In this document: positions 55,118 through 63,313 of the stretch, piece by piece | Layout of the letters: the number at the start of each line of letters is the position of its first letter | Numbering within the stretch: position 1 is the stretch's first letter | Source of the DNA: Lutimonas saemankumensis | GTDB taxonomy: Bacteria; Bacteroidota; Bacteroidia; Flavobacteriales; Flavobacteriaceae | Direction: 5' to 3' | Assembly (NCBI RefSeq): GCF_020171465.1 | Contig: NZ_JAIUZR010000004.1 | Span: 310,001 to 374,000 of the forward strand | Length of the DNA: 64,000 nucleotides | Translations under genes and position numbers: made by a program | Notes under the pieces: model-generated | What the model was told of the DNA's origin: nothing | The model's database searches: none | Seen by the model: only the letters and a program-made list of their open reading frames with translations

Positions 55118-55466
55118 CTTATAATACTTGAGAATTAACTAAAAACGAGTTGTGAAATTTGATACGAGGATTGCATTTAAATGCAAGAACAATAAAGTAA
55201 TATTCTTTCATAGCGAGGGGATTAAAAAGTTCAATCGAATACCTTAGTATTCAAACATGCTCAAACAAGGTCAAAAATTTGATTGAAATTTTTTCCTCAT
55301 CACAGCAATTAAGGCAAATGTATAAATAAAATCTGAAAAACTATGATTTTTTTTACTTAATTTCATTTTTTTTATAGCAAAGGCATGATTTTCATTGAGT
55401 TAAGTTCAGCTATCCATTTTACTTGTAGCCTCAGGAAGGGATTCCTATCCTCCCGTTTAAACAGAT
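55118..55466. promoter_or_regulatory. Intergenic region upstream of the glycan locus, contains palindrome
   Basis: 349 bases without a plausible gene between the sugar transferase start and the stop of the second PAS-LuxR gene. It holds the 16-bp palindrome at 55171-55186 and presumably the promoter of the glycan locus. No exact TAnnTTTG/TTTG pair was found on the minus strand. Confidence 0.55.
55171..55186. promoter_or_regulatory. Perfect 16-bp palindrome TTGCATTTAAATGCAA
   Basis: Both halves are exact reverse complements with no spacer. It lies about 54 bases upstream of the sugar transferase ATG (minus strand), a normal place for an operator. Two LuxR-type regulators are coded just beyond. 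Dimeric LuxR proteins bind dyads of this length, but the link is inference. Confidence 0.55.
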
Positions 55467-56207
55467 TTATACAATCCCGTTCTTCCTGCAAAAATACAGC
55501 AACTCTTCGGCAGAATGACTGCCGCTTTTTTTCATGATCTTTTTTCTATGCGAAGCAACCGTGTGCTTGCTGATACCAAGATTTGAAGCAATCTCAAGGT
55601 TTGTGGATCCTTTTTCTATTTCTGATATGATATCAAGTTCTCTTGAGGTAAACAAACTATAATTTTCCCCGTAAACAGATTTATTAAAACCCTCTTCATC
55701 AAGGTTTTGGGCAACAAAATTGAATTTGACCAGATCATTGTCTTCCATAAAAGAGATATCACTGACCTTTACCAAAGAGGAAATCATATTCCCATCTGAA
55801 TCTGTTTCATATACAGAGGACTGACTTAGAACCTTAACGTACTCACCGCTTTTTTTCTGAATTCTAAAGGAAATATAAAGTACATTATTTTCATTTTCTC
55901 CGGGATTTACGCTGGTATGAAGTATTGTCGCCTTACCGATTTTGCTAACCATCTCCATGTCATCCGGGTGGATTTTCCTTAGATAGCTTTCAAGATTTAA
56001 ATTTTTATCCTGATAGCCCAAAAAAGATAAAAAGCCTTTTTTGAAAGTCATCTCATTTAATCTAAAATCAATGATATACAAGCATTCTGTCTGACTGAGG
56101 AGTCTAAGCTCAATATCATCAAACGCTTCTCCGTTAATGTCCGCGGCCCTTAGATTTGCTGAAAATCTTTTCAGAAACTTATGAATATCCTCTTGATCTA
56201 ATTTCAT
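55467..56207 (-). CDS. PAS-LuxR transcriptional regulator, tandem copy 2
   Basis: 246 residues. N-terminal PAS domain (CLYIIDFRLNEMTFKKGFLSFLGY, YLRKIHPDDMEMVSKI, FRIQKKSGEYVKVLSQSS) and a C-terminal LuxR/GerE helix-turn-helix: FTSRELDIISEIEKGSTNLE, followed by IASNLGISKHTVASHRKKIM. No receiver domain, so it is not a classical response regulator; the PAS domain is the probable sensor. It is 18 bases downstream of a paralog, likely one operon, and next to the glycan locus. Confidence 0.9.
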   Translation of the reverse strand: MKLDQEDIHKFLKRFSANLRAADINGEAFDDIELRLLSQTECLYIIDFRLNEMTFKKGFLSFLGYQDKNLNLESYLRKIHPDDMEMVSKIGKATILHTSVNPGENENNVLYISFRIQKKSGEYVKVLSQSSVYETDSDGNMISSLVKVSDISFMEDNDLVKFNFVAQNLDEEGFNKSVYGENYSLFTSRELDIISEIEKGSTNLEIASNLGISKHTVASHRKKIMKKSGSHSAEELLYFCRKNGIV

Positions 56208-56225
56208 GTCTTATTAGCTAACCTC

Positions 56226-56966
56226 TCAATGTTTGATCCCATTTTTTTTACAAAAAACCCTGAGTTCTTTAATATCATTGCAATTTGATTTTAGAAAAAT
56301 ATTTTTTCGGTGAGTGGCAACTGTATGTTTGCTGATGTAAAAATCCGAGGAAATTTCATCATTTGAAAGACCTTTAAACATTTTATCAATCACCTGTAAT
56401 TCTCGATCCGTAAAAATTATTTTGTCTCCATATACCTGTTCATTAACTTCTTTTTCATTTAGAAATGTCTCATCTATTTTCCATTCCACCGCTTCGGAAT
56501 CCGTGGTAAAGGAAATATCGGTGTATTTGATCAAAACCTGTTCTAATCTGTCCTGATCATTTGTTTTATAAACGATAGTATTACTCAAAATGTTTGCATA
56601 TTGCCCATTTGCCTTCCTAAACCTATAGGACATATTTAAAACATTCAGAAATTCAGGTACCGTAATTTTAATCAACTGACTAACAACCGACCTTACAATA
56701 GATTGAATGTAAGGTTTATCTTCTGGGTGATATTTATCAAAAATATCCTCCAGGGTCATTTCCTTTTCCTGATATCCAAATACTTTATCAAAGCCCTGAT
56801 GAAAAATTATTTTGTTTAACGAGAAATCAAATAAATAGACACACTCCATGTTATTCAAAGGAAGCCCGTGATTTCTTTCATTCGGATCAATAGAAATCCC
56901 TTGTTTTTCGAATGAATTTTCAATTTCTGCCAGTAAACTTGATAAACTTTTGTGAATTGAGGACAT
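56226..56966 (-). CDS. PAS-LuxR transcriptional regulator, tandem copy 1
   Basis: 246 residues, same length as the next gene and built alike: a PAS domain (CVYLFDFSLNKIIFHQGFDKVFGYQ, DKYHPEDKPYIQSIVRSV, YRFRKANGQYANILSN) and a LuxR helix-turn-helix (FTDRELQVIDKMFKGLSND, then ISKHTVATHRKNIFLKSNC). A 20-bp perfect palindrome sits 78 bases upstream of its start. The pair are recent-looking paralogs that could form homo- or heterodimers. The signal sensed is unknown. Confidence 0.9.
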   Translation of the reverse strand: MSSIHKSLSSLLAEIENSFEKQGISIDPNERNHGLPLNNMECVYLFDFSLNKIIFHQGFDKVFGYQEKEMTLEDIFDKYHPEDKPYIQSIVRSVVSQLIKITVPEFLNVLNMSYRFRKANGQYANILSNTIVYKTNDQDRLEQVLIKYTDISFTTDSEAVEWKIDETFLNEKEVNEQVYGDKIIFTDRELQVIDKMFKGLSNDEISSDFYISKHTVATHRKNIFLKSNCNDIKELRVFCKKNGIKH

Positions 56967-57043
56967 AATATGAAACGGAAAAACTTCCTTCGATCTGATT
57001 TATTTTGATGCGCGACAAATTACTAAAATACTTTAGCGCTTCC

Positions 57044-57063
57044 TATACCCTCATGAGGGTATA
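57044..57063. promoter_or_regulatory. Perfect 20-bp palindrome TATACCCTCATGAGGGTATA
   Basis: Exact two-fold symmetry across 20 bases, 78 bases upstream of the first PAS-LuxR ATG. A T6 tract is on the plus side only, but no plus-strand gene ends here, so it fits an operator, possibly for autoregulation by the PAS-LuxR protein, better than a terminator. Confidence 0.6.
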
Positions 57064-57192
57064 TTTTTTGCTCAACACCTGCTATTATTCATTTCATTGC
57101 CGAGAACCATGAGACAGGGACAAAAGTAAAGATAATGTCCGGAAATCATAAATAACCGGGCCATTGCCGCCATACAGAATTCCTTAACCTGC

Positions 57193-57232
57193 CCACTCAA
57201 GTGGAAAATTGTTAAGTACAAGGTATCCTTGT
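57193..57232. repeat. Two further short dyads (CCACT-CA-AGTGG and ACAAGG-TAT-CCTTGT)
   Basis: CCACTCAAGTGG at 57193-57204 and ACAAGGTATCCTTGT at 57218-57232. Each is perfect over its arms. They are close together and share no obvious sequence with the 20-bp palindrome apart from the general CTCA pattern in the first. Role unknown. Confidence 0.4.
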
Positions 57233-57247
57233 AAAATAATAATGACA

Positions 57248-57265
57248 ATACCTTTAAGAAGGTAT
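57248..57265 (-). terminator. Hairpin ATACCTT-N4-AAGGTAT after the transporter gene
   Basis: Arms at 57248-57254 and 57259-57265; on the minus strand it lies about 37 bases after the transporter stop and is followed by TGTCATTATTATTTT. A plausible weak rho-independent terminator. Confidence 0.45.
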
Positions 57266-57301
57266 CTTTCATTGAATGTAAGTTAATTTAGAACTTTTCA
57301 A

Positions 57302-58003
57302 CTACAGCCTGATCTCCTCATGAGCCTTGAGTCCGAAATGGGCTCTGAACCAATACACGAAGATGTAAAGAATAGGGGTATCGAACAAGGCTACTAAAAG
57401 TTTAAAAAGGAAGCCATTTAAGAGTAATACACCAAATAAGTCCCATTCGATTACACCAAAAGAGCAAAGCAAAAACAATACGGAAAAAGTATCCAAAAAC
57501 TGAGATGTGATGGTCGAAAAATTATTTCTCAGCCACAAATGGCGCCCCTTTGTCTTTACCTTCCAGAAGTGATAAATTCTAATATCAACAAACTGTGCAA
57601 CCAGGTAAGCCATTGCAGATGCAAATACCGCTAAAGCAGATAATCCAAATACAGTATGAAATACCTCATTCCCCACCGGAGACCATTCCGTGGCAGGGGC
57701 AGCATCCGACAACATGATAATAATCAGTGAGAAAGCTGATGCAAAAATACCCGTGATCACAACTTTATTTGCATTCTTCTTCCCGTAAATTTCCGAAATG
57801 AGATCGGTAACCAGAAAAGTAATTGGGTACGGAAGTATCCCTACGGATATTTCAAAATTATATAGCCCGAGAAAATCAAAGGAAAAAAACTTCTGAAAAA
57901 TCAGATTGGAAACAACCAGGGAAGCTATAAATATCGAGGCGAGGATCAAATAGATATTAAAGGCAAGGTTTTTCTCTTGGCCGGATAAGGATTTTTCACT
58001 CAT
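57302..58003 (-). CDS. Queuosine precursor transporter (VUT/YhhQ family)
   Basis: About 233 residues from the Met of MSEKSLSGQEKNLAFN, chosen over an upstream in-frame Met at 58030. About six membrane segments; characteristic GILPYPITFLVTDLISEIYGKKNANKVV, VAQFVDIRIYHFWKVKTKGRHLWLRNNFSTITSQFLDT. The family imports queuine-type precursors (preQ0/preQ1) for tRNA modification. The gene is divergent from fabD. A preQ1 riboswitch was looked for in the 128-base spacer and not seen. Confidence 0.9.
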   Translation of the reverse strand: MSEKSLSGQEKNLAFNIYLILASIFIASLVVSNLIFQKFFSFDFLGLYNFEISVGILPYPITFLVTDLISEIYGKKNANKVVITGIFASAFSLIIIMLSDAAPATEWSPVGNEVFHTVFGLSALAVFASAMAYLVAQFVDIRIYHFWKVKTKGRHLWLRNNFSTITSQFLDTFSVLFLLCSFGVIEWDLFGVLLLNGFLFKLLVALFDTPILYIFVYWFRAHFGLKAHEEIRL

Positions 58004-58082
58004 AAAACGAAAATAGGAAAAAGCAGACAATTATGATGGCTGAATTTCAATAAGAGTATGATTAGGATAAAAATCATTTAAT

Positions 58083-58090
58083 TACTTTTG
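58083..58090 (+). promoter_or_regulatory. Possible -7 box before fabD
   Basis: TACTTTTG matches TAnnTTTG exactly, 41 bases before the fabD ATG. The -33 region has no good TTTG. Confidence 0.4.
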
Positions 58091-58131
58091 TATCGTTCGA
58101 TTAACCTTTATAATAAGTTACGTATAATAAT

Positions 58132-59010
58132 ATGAAAGCATATATTTTTCCAGGACAGGGAGCTCAATTTTCAGGAATGGGGCTCGATCTTTTTGAAAGT
58201 TCCTCAGAAGCCAAGGAACTATTTAACCAGGCAAACGAAATCCTAGGGTTCTCTATAACAGATATTATGTTTGAGGGAACTGCCGATGATTTAAAACAAA
58301 CCAAGGTCACTCAGCCTGCCATTTTTTTACATTCAGTTATTCTTGCTAAAACCCTGGGTAATGATTTTAAACCGGAAATGGTGGCAGGACACTCTTTAGG
58401 TGAGTTTTCTGCATTGGTTGCCAATGGTACGCTTTCTTTTGACAGTGCACTAAAACTGGTTTCTCAAAGGGCTCAGGCTATGCAAAAAGCATGTGAATTA
58501 CAACCTTCAACCATGGCTGCCGTTCTGGGACTTGACGATAAAGTTGTAGAAGATGTGTGCGCCGGAACAGAAGGTATTGTAGTGGCAGCAAACTATAATT
58601 GCCCCGGACAGTTGGTGATCTCAGGAGAGATCGAGGCTATTGATAAGGCTTGCAAAACCCTTTCAGAAAAAGGAGCCAGAAGAGCTTTGGTTTTGCCTGT
58701 CGGAGGAGCTTTTCACTCTCCGTTAATGGAGCCTGCACGTGAACAACTTGCCTCAGCTATTGAAAATACAAGCTTTAAAGAACCCATATGTCCGATTTAT
58801 CAAAATGTTTCAGCCTCAGCCGTAAATAACGCCGCAGATATCAAAAAGAATCTGATCGCACAGTTGACAGCACCCGTCCGATGGACACAGACCATACAGC
58901 AAATGATAGCTGATGGAGGAACTGAATTTATCGAATTAGGTCCTGGAAAAGTACTACAGGGGCTTATGCGTAAAATTGATAGAGGTGTTGCCACAAGTGG
59001 TATGAGTTAA
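58132..59010 (+). CDS. fabD: ACP S-malonyltransferase
   Basis: 292 residues. It moves malonyl from CoA to acyl carrier protein, the entry step of fatty-acid elongation. Active-site Ser88 in GHSLGEFSALVA and His195 in GGAFHSPLM are present, with the N-terminal YIFPGQGAQFSGMG. Followed after 9 bases by an enoyl-CoA hydratase-like gene, which is a fatty-acid-related neighbour though not part of the type II synthase itself. Confidence 0.96.
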   Translation: MKAYIFPGQGAQFSGMGLDLFESSSEAKELFNQANEILGFSITDIMFEGTADDLKQTKVTQPAIFLHSVILAKTLGNDFKPEMVAGHSLGEFSALVANGTLSFDSALKLVSQRAQAMQKACELQPSTMAAVLGLDDKVVEDVCAGTEGIVVAANYNCPGQLVISGEIEAIDKACKTLSEKGARRALVLPVGGAFHSPLMEPAREQLASAIENTSFKEPICPIYQNVSASAVNNAADIKKNLIAQLTAPVRWTQTIQQMIADGGTEFIELGPGKVLQGLMRKIDRGVATSGMS

Positions 59011-59019
59011 TCCATCGCC

Positions 59020-59772
59020 ATGGCAGGATCAATCTTCACCCATATAGACCATTTTATTGCAACAGTAACCTTTTCCCATCCCAAAAGCAATTCGTTTCCG
59101 TCAGAACTTTTACAAAAATTGATCGACACCTTTGATCGGCTGAACACTGACGATAAGGTTAAGGTTATTTTACTTCAAAGTGAAGGAGATAAAGCCTTTT
59201 GTGCCGGAGCCTCTTTTGACGAGCTTTTGCAAATTGACAATGAAGCAAAAGGGAAAATCTTTTTTTCCGGATTTGCCAACCTGATCAATGCCATGCGCAA
59301 ATGTTCCAAATTAATTGTCGGCCGGGCACAAGGGAAAGCTGTTGGCGGAGGGGTTGGCATCCTCGCAGCCTGCGATTACTGTTTTGCTACAGAGGCCTCG
59401 GATATTAAGTTGTCTGAACTGAGCATTGGAATAGGACCTTTCGTTATTGCTCCGGCCATTGAAAGAAAGATGGGGGTCTTTGCTTTCAGCGACCTTAGCC
59501 TTGATGCAAAAAGTTGGAAAACAGCCTATTGGGCGCAAAAATACGGTTTATTCAACAGGGTTTTTGAAAACATAAGGGATATGGATGAAGGAATAGATAT
59601 TCTGGTTCATCAGCTTTCTCAATACAATCCCGAAGCACTTATAGAAATGAAAAAGATTTTTTGGCAGGGAACAGAACACTGGGATAAGCTCTTGATCGAA
59701 AGGGCAGAGATCAGCGGAAAACTGGTTCTTTCAGAATTCACAAAAAAGGCGCTCAGTAAATTTAAACCTTAA
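59020..59772 (+). CDS. Enoyl-CoA hydratase/isomerase-family protein
   Basis: 250 residues, crotonase fold: KVILLQSEGDKAFCAGASFDELL, VGRAQGKAVGGGVGILAACDYCFATEASDIKLSELSIGIGPFVIAP. The oxyanion-hole Gly-rich loop is kept. The specific reaction (hydratase, isomerase, or thioesterase) cannot be told. It sits 9 bases after fabD and 2 bases before a small membrane gene. Confidence 0.92.
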   Translation: MAGSIFTHIDHFIATVTFSHPKSNSFPSELLQKLIDTFDRLNTDDKVKVILLQSEGDKAFCAGASFDELLQIDNEAKGKIFFSGFANLINAMRKCSKLIVGRAQGKAVGGGVGILAACDYCFATEASDIKLSELSIGIGPFVIAPAIERKMGVFAFSDLSLDAKSWKTAYWAQKYGLFNRVFENIRDMDEGIDILVHQLSQYNPEALIEMKKIFWQGTEHWDKLLIERAEISGKLVLSEFTKKALSKFKP

Positions 59773-59774
59773 TC

Positions 59775-59960
59775 ATGATGAAACTCCTTCTTCTCATTTT
59801 GCTATTGCTTCAGGTTGATATTGAAGAAAAAATAAAAAATGCCCCGGACAGGGGTTATGAAATTGGAGTTGCTATTGGAACCTACCTTCCGTTTGTGGTC
59901 CTTGTTATCATCGCTTATATTCTATTTTACAAATTCAAAAACAGAAAAGATCTGGATTAA
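59775..59960 (+). CDS. Small membrane protein, unknown
   Basis: 61 residues. A signal-like N-terminus (MKLLLLILLLLQVDI), a short linker EEKIKNAPDRGYEIG, then one membrane helix (ATYLPFVVLVIIAYILFY type: GTYLPFVVLVIIAYILFY) and a basic tail KFKNRKDLD. It starts 2 bases after the hydratase stop and ends 40 bases before the glycerol facilitator gene, so it is probably translated as part of this run. No family recognised. Confidence 0.6.
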   Translation: MMKLLLLILLLLQVDIEEKIKNAPDRGYEIGVAIGTYLPFVVLVIIAYILFYKFKNRKDLD

Positions 59961-60000
59961 TAAAAATTCGTAATTTGTCGTATCAACAATTACAATCTTT

Positions 60001-60813
60001 ATGTCAGAGTACTTAGCTGAATTTTTAGGCACTTTTTTTCTTATCCTTATTGGAGGTGGAGTTGTAGCCGGTGTTATTTTAAAAGACTCCAAGTCTTTTG
60101 GTTCCGGCTGGAACACCATTGTAATAAGCTGGGGGCTCGCAGTAACTTTTGCCATTTACGGAGTCGGAAGTATCAGCGGGGCCCATATCAACCCTGCCGT
60201 TACACTTGGTTTTGCCTTCGTTGGTGAATTTCCCTGGGAAAAAGTTCCGGGTTATATGCTTTCACAAATTGGAGGAGCCTTTACGGGGGCAACCATCGTA
60301 TGGATCTTTTATATCCCCTTGTGGTCCAAAACAGATGATCCGGTTTCTAAATTAGGCTCATTTGCAACCATTCCGGCCATCAGATCTTACCTGCATAATC
60401 TGATAAGTGAGATCATAGGTACAGCGGTTCTCATATTTAGCCTGCTCTTTATTGGAACAACCAATTTCACCGAAGGGCTGAATCCATTGGTCGTTGGGGC
60501 ATTGATTATGGTCATCGGTTTTGCTTTGGGAGGAACAACAGGATTTGCTATTAATCCGGCGAGGGATTTTGGTCCGAGACTGGCACATTTTCTATTACCC
60601 ATCAGTGGAAAGGGAAGCTCTGACTGGAATTACGCCTTCGTACCAATTCTTGGGCCGATCGTTGGGAGTTTTTTAGGGGCCTCCTGCTATCAGTTATTCT
60701 ATAAGAATGATTTTCAGATCCAATACGGTATTGTGATGGCTCTTGTAGCCGGAATCCTCATCGCCGCAGTGGTCAATAATATCCAAACTCAAAAAAAACA
60801 GAGGAATGGCTAA
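60001..60813 (+). CDS. glpF: Aquaglyceroporin / glycerol uptake facilitator
   Basis: 270 residues, six membrane helices and two half-helix NPA motifs: [11 protein letters not shown] and [11 protein letters not shown]. Asp after the second NPAR is the aquaglyceroporin mark, so glycerol is the likely substrate. It overlaps glpK by 8 bases, coupling translation. A membrane protein of the inner membrane. Confidence 0.95.
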   Translation: MSEYLAEFLGTFFLILIGGGVVAGVILKDSKSFGSGWNTIVISWGLAVTFAIYGVGSISGAHINPAVTLGFAFVGEFPWEKVPGYMLSQIGGAFTGATIVWIFYIPLWSKTDDPVSKLGSFATIPAIRSYLHNLISEIIGTAVLIFSLLFIGTTNFTEGLNPLVVGALIMVIGFALGGTTGFAINPARDFGPRLAHFLLPISGKGSSDWNYAFVPILGPIVGSFLGASCYQLFYKNDFQIQYGIVMALVAGILIAAVVNNIQTQKKQRNG

Positions 60814-62293
60814 AAAATACATACTCGCCCTGGACCAGGGAACGACAAGTTCCCGCACAGTATTGTTTGATGACAAGGGGAAGATCTGTGGCATTTCTCA
60901 AAGAGAAACAGAACAGATTTATCCCAAACACGGATGGGTTGAACAAAATGCTGTTGAAATCTATCAGTCTCAACTTGAAACCATGCATAAGGTGATTCGA
61001 GATAACAACATCGATTTTGAGGATATATTGAGTATTGGAATCACGAACCAGAGGGAAACTACTGTTGTTTGGAACAAAAAGACCGGAGAACCGGTATACA
61101 ATGCCATTGTTTGGCAGGATGTCCGTACAAGCAAGTACTGCAAGCAACTTAAAAAAGACGAAACCCTAAACTCCTATATTCAGGAAAATACGGGCCTCGT
61201 AATTGACTCCTACTTCTCCGCGACAAAAGTAAAATGGATCCTTGACAATGTTCCAAAGGCACGGATAATGGCTGAAAAAAATGAACTTCTTTTTGGAACC
61301 GTTGACACCTGGCTTTTATGGAACCTGACAAAGGGCAAAGTGCATGCCACAGATTATTCCAATGCCTCCCGAACTATGCTTTATAACATTGTAAAACTGG
61401 ATTGGGACCTACACTTACTCAATAATTTCGAAATCCCTGCCTCGATGCTTCCTGAAGTCAGGTCTTCAAATCATCACTACGGGAACTTTGAATTCGACAA
61501 TCATAAAATACCCGTTACGGGAATTGCCGGGGACCAGCAGGCCGCGCTCTTTGGCCAGGCATGTTTTGAAAAAGGTGAGATCAAAAACACCTATGGAACC
61601 GGTTGTTTTCTCCTGATGAATACAGGTTCAAAACCAAAATTTTCAGAACATGGCTTACTGACAACCATAGCCTGGGGCCTTGATGGCAAAATCGATTATG
61701 CCCTTGAAGGAAGTGTCTTTATCGCCGGGGCGGCAATTCAATGGCTCAGGGACGGGTTACAATTGATAGACAACGCTAAAGATTCTGAATATTTCGCAAC
61801 ACAAGTAAAAGAAGACAGTTCAGTGTATGTGGTTCCGGCCTTTGCCGGATTAGGTGCACCCTACTGGGATATGGATGCAAGAGGTTCCATATTCGGACTG
61901 ACAAGAGATACCGGAAAGAACCACCTGATCAAAGCAACACTGGAGTCTTTGGCATACCGAAGTAAAGATCTGATCGTATCGATGGAAGAGGATTCCGGTG
62001 TAAGACTTGCCTCCCTTAAGGTTGATGGTGGAGCCTGTGCCAACAATTATCTGATGCAGTTTCAGGCTGACATACTGGATACCCCGGTGGAACGTGCCGA
62101 GATCATTGAATCCACGGCCCTGGGTGCAGCTTATCTCTCAGGTATAGGAGTAGGCCTTTGGAAAAAAGAAGATATTTTAAAAAACAGAAAAATACAAAAA
62201 GAGTTTCAACCCGAAATGGATGCCGTTAAAAGAAAAAAACTCTACGCCACCTGGAAAAAAGCTGTCTCTCGTTCCATGGACTGGGAAGAGTAA
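60806..62293 (+). CDS. glpK: Glycerol kinase
   Basis: 495 residues, the usual size. ATP-binding [13 protein letters not shown] at the start, [69 protein letters not shown], and [19 protein letters not shown]. It phosphorylates glycerol to glycerol-3-phosphate after entry by the adjacent facilitator. Confidence 0.97.
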   Translation: MAKKYILALDQGTTSSRTVLFDDKGKICGISQRETEQIYPKHGWVEQNAVEIYQSQLETMHKVIRDNNIDFEDILSIGITNQRETTVVWNKKTGEPVYNAIVWQDVRTSKYCKQLKKDETLNSYIQENTGLVIDSYFSATKVKWILDNVPKARIMAEKNELLFGTVDTWLLWNLTKGKVHATDYSNASRTMLYNIVKLDWDLHLLNNFEIPASMLPEVRSSNHHYGNFEFDNHKIPVTGIAGDQQAALFGQACFEKGEIKNTYGTGCFLLMNTGSKPKFSEHGLLTTIAWGLDGKIDYALEGSVFIAGAAIQWLRDGLQLIDNAKDSEYFATQVKEDSSVYVVPAFAGLGAPYWDMDARGSIFGLTRDTGKNHLIKATLESLAYRSKDLIVSMEEDSGVRLASLKVDGGACANNYLMQFQADILDTPVERAEIIESTALGAAYLSGIGVGLWKKEDILKNRKIQKEFQPEMDAVKRKKLYATWKKAVSRSMDWEE

Positions 62294-62361
62294 CGCAGCA
62301 GGAATAAGAAACCGAAAAAGGTAAAAGGAAGCCGTAAGAAATGCTTCAAACAAAATTATCA

Positions 62362-62757
62362 ATGAAAAAAGACATAGAAATTCCAAAAGTTGAAAATGTG
62401 TTTATGGCAGTGAGCCAGGAATATAATGAAGCTTTTAAATCAAATGATCAATACGTTTATCTGATCAATAAAAAAAACGTTGATCTGGAAATGGTTCTGA
62501 TCGTCTCCAAAGGAACAGACAAAAACAGGGAAACCTCGGTCATGAGGCATAAGATAGAAAAACTACCTGCACAATCAGCTGCCAAAGTAGAATTAATGCT
62601 TGAAGATGTTTTATCGCTTGACAATCATTTTAAAGTTACTTTTTTCGAAAACAACCGCATGTTCGAAAAAGAGTTCGTTTTAAAGAAAAACAGCTTAAAA
62701 GAAGGTGCTCTCAGACATATTGATATTCTCAATAAAAGGGGAGTCCTCATTAAATAA
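62362..62757 (+). CDS. Conserved flavobacterial protein of unknown function
   Basis: 131 residues from MKKDIEIPKVENVFMAVSQEYNE; an in-frame Met at 62341 adds seven residues and is less likely. Mixed alpha/beta, acidic, no signal or membrane helix. Lies between glpK (68 bases upstream) and the PNPOx-like gene (6 bases downstream). I have seen this type of N-terminus in other flavobacteria but know no function. Confidence 0.78.
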   Translation: MKKDIEIPKVENVFMAVSQEYNEAFKSNDQYVYLINKKNVDLEMVLIVSKGTDKNRETSVMRHKIEKLPAQSAAKVELMLEDVLSLDNHFKVTFFENNRMFEKEFVLKKNSLKEGALRHIDILNKRGVLIK

Positions 62758-62763
62758 AATAGT

Positions 62764-63312
62764 ATGGCAAATCAATCCGATCATATCAGCAAACGTATTC
62801 AGAAATTTATCAGTAAACAGAAAATTTTCTTTGTCGCCACAGCCACTGAAGAAAGCCGAATCAATCTGTCTCCCAAAGGCATGGACAGCTTTAGGGTTCT
62901 CAACGAAAAGAAAGTCCTCTGGCTCAACCTTACCGGAAGCGGGAATGAAACCGCGGCTCACCTCAACGAGAATGGTCGCATAACGATTATGTTCTGTTCC
63001 TTTGAAGGTGCCCCGAATATCCTAAGGCTCTATGGGAAGGGAACCGTAATCCATCCCAATCATAAAGACTGGTCCAAAAGCATTGACCTGTTCCCGAAAC
63101 TCGCCGGAACCCGACAAATAATTAGTATAGATATTGAAATGGTACAGACCTCCTGCGGCATGTCCATTCCCTACTTCGATTTTAAAGGAGAACGTCTCGA
63201 ACTCGATGAATGGGCCGAAAAAAAGGGTGAAGAGGGTATCCGTCAATATTGGAAAGATAAAAATGAAACCAGTATAGACGGGATCCCTACCCGGATTGAG
63301 GAGGGTTATTAA
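62764..63312 (+). CDS. Pyridoxamine 5'-phosphate oxidase-family protein
   Basis: 182 residues, split-barrel flavin-binding fold: IQKFISKQKIFFVATATEESRINLSPKGMDSFRVLNEKKVLWLNLTGSGNETAAHL and RITIMFCSFEGAPNILRLYGKGTV. It is a general stress/PNPOx-like protein, not a certain PdxH. It is one base before glpD, so it belongs to the glycerol run, though a link to glycerol is not shown. Confidence 0.87.
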   Translation: MANQSDHISKRIQKFISKQKIFFVATATEESRINLSPKGMDSFRVLNEKKVLWLNLTGSGNETAAHLNENGRITIMFCSFEGAPNILRLYGKGTVIHPNHKDWSKSIDLFPKLAGTRQIISIDIEMVQTSCGMSIPYFDFKGERLELDEWAEKKGEEGIRQYWKDKNETSIDGIPTRIEEGY

Positions 63313-63313
63313 C

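Larger units (their letters stand above)
56967..57301. promoter_or_regulatory. Intergenic region, 335 bases, rich in dyads
   Basis: No convincing gene: a 66-codon minus-strand frame here has no family features. It holds four inverted repeats, at 57044-57063, 57193-57204, 57218-57232 and 57248-57265. The first is nearest to the PAS-LuxR start. The last is just after the stop of the transporter gene and may end its transcript. Confidence 0.6.

Noticed and set aside
57072-57272. 66-codon minus-strand frame as a gene
   Set aside because: No family features; it overlaps several inverted repeats and has no clear start signal.
58004-58131. preQ1 riboswitch before the queuosine-precursor-type transporter
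   Set aside because: No matching stem-loop with the conserved A-rich tail was seen in the spacer.
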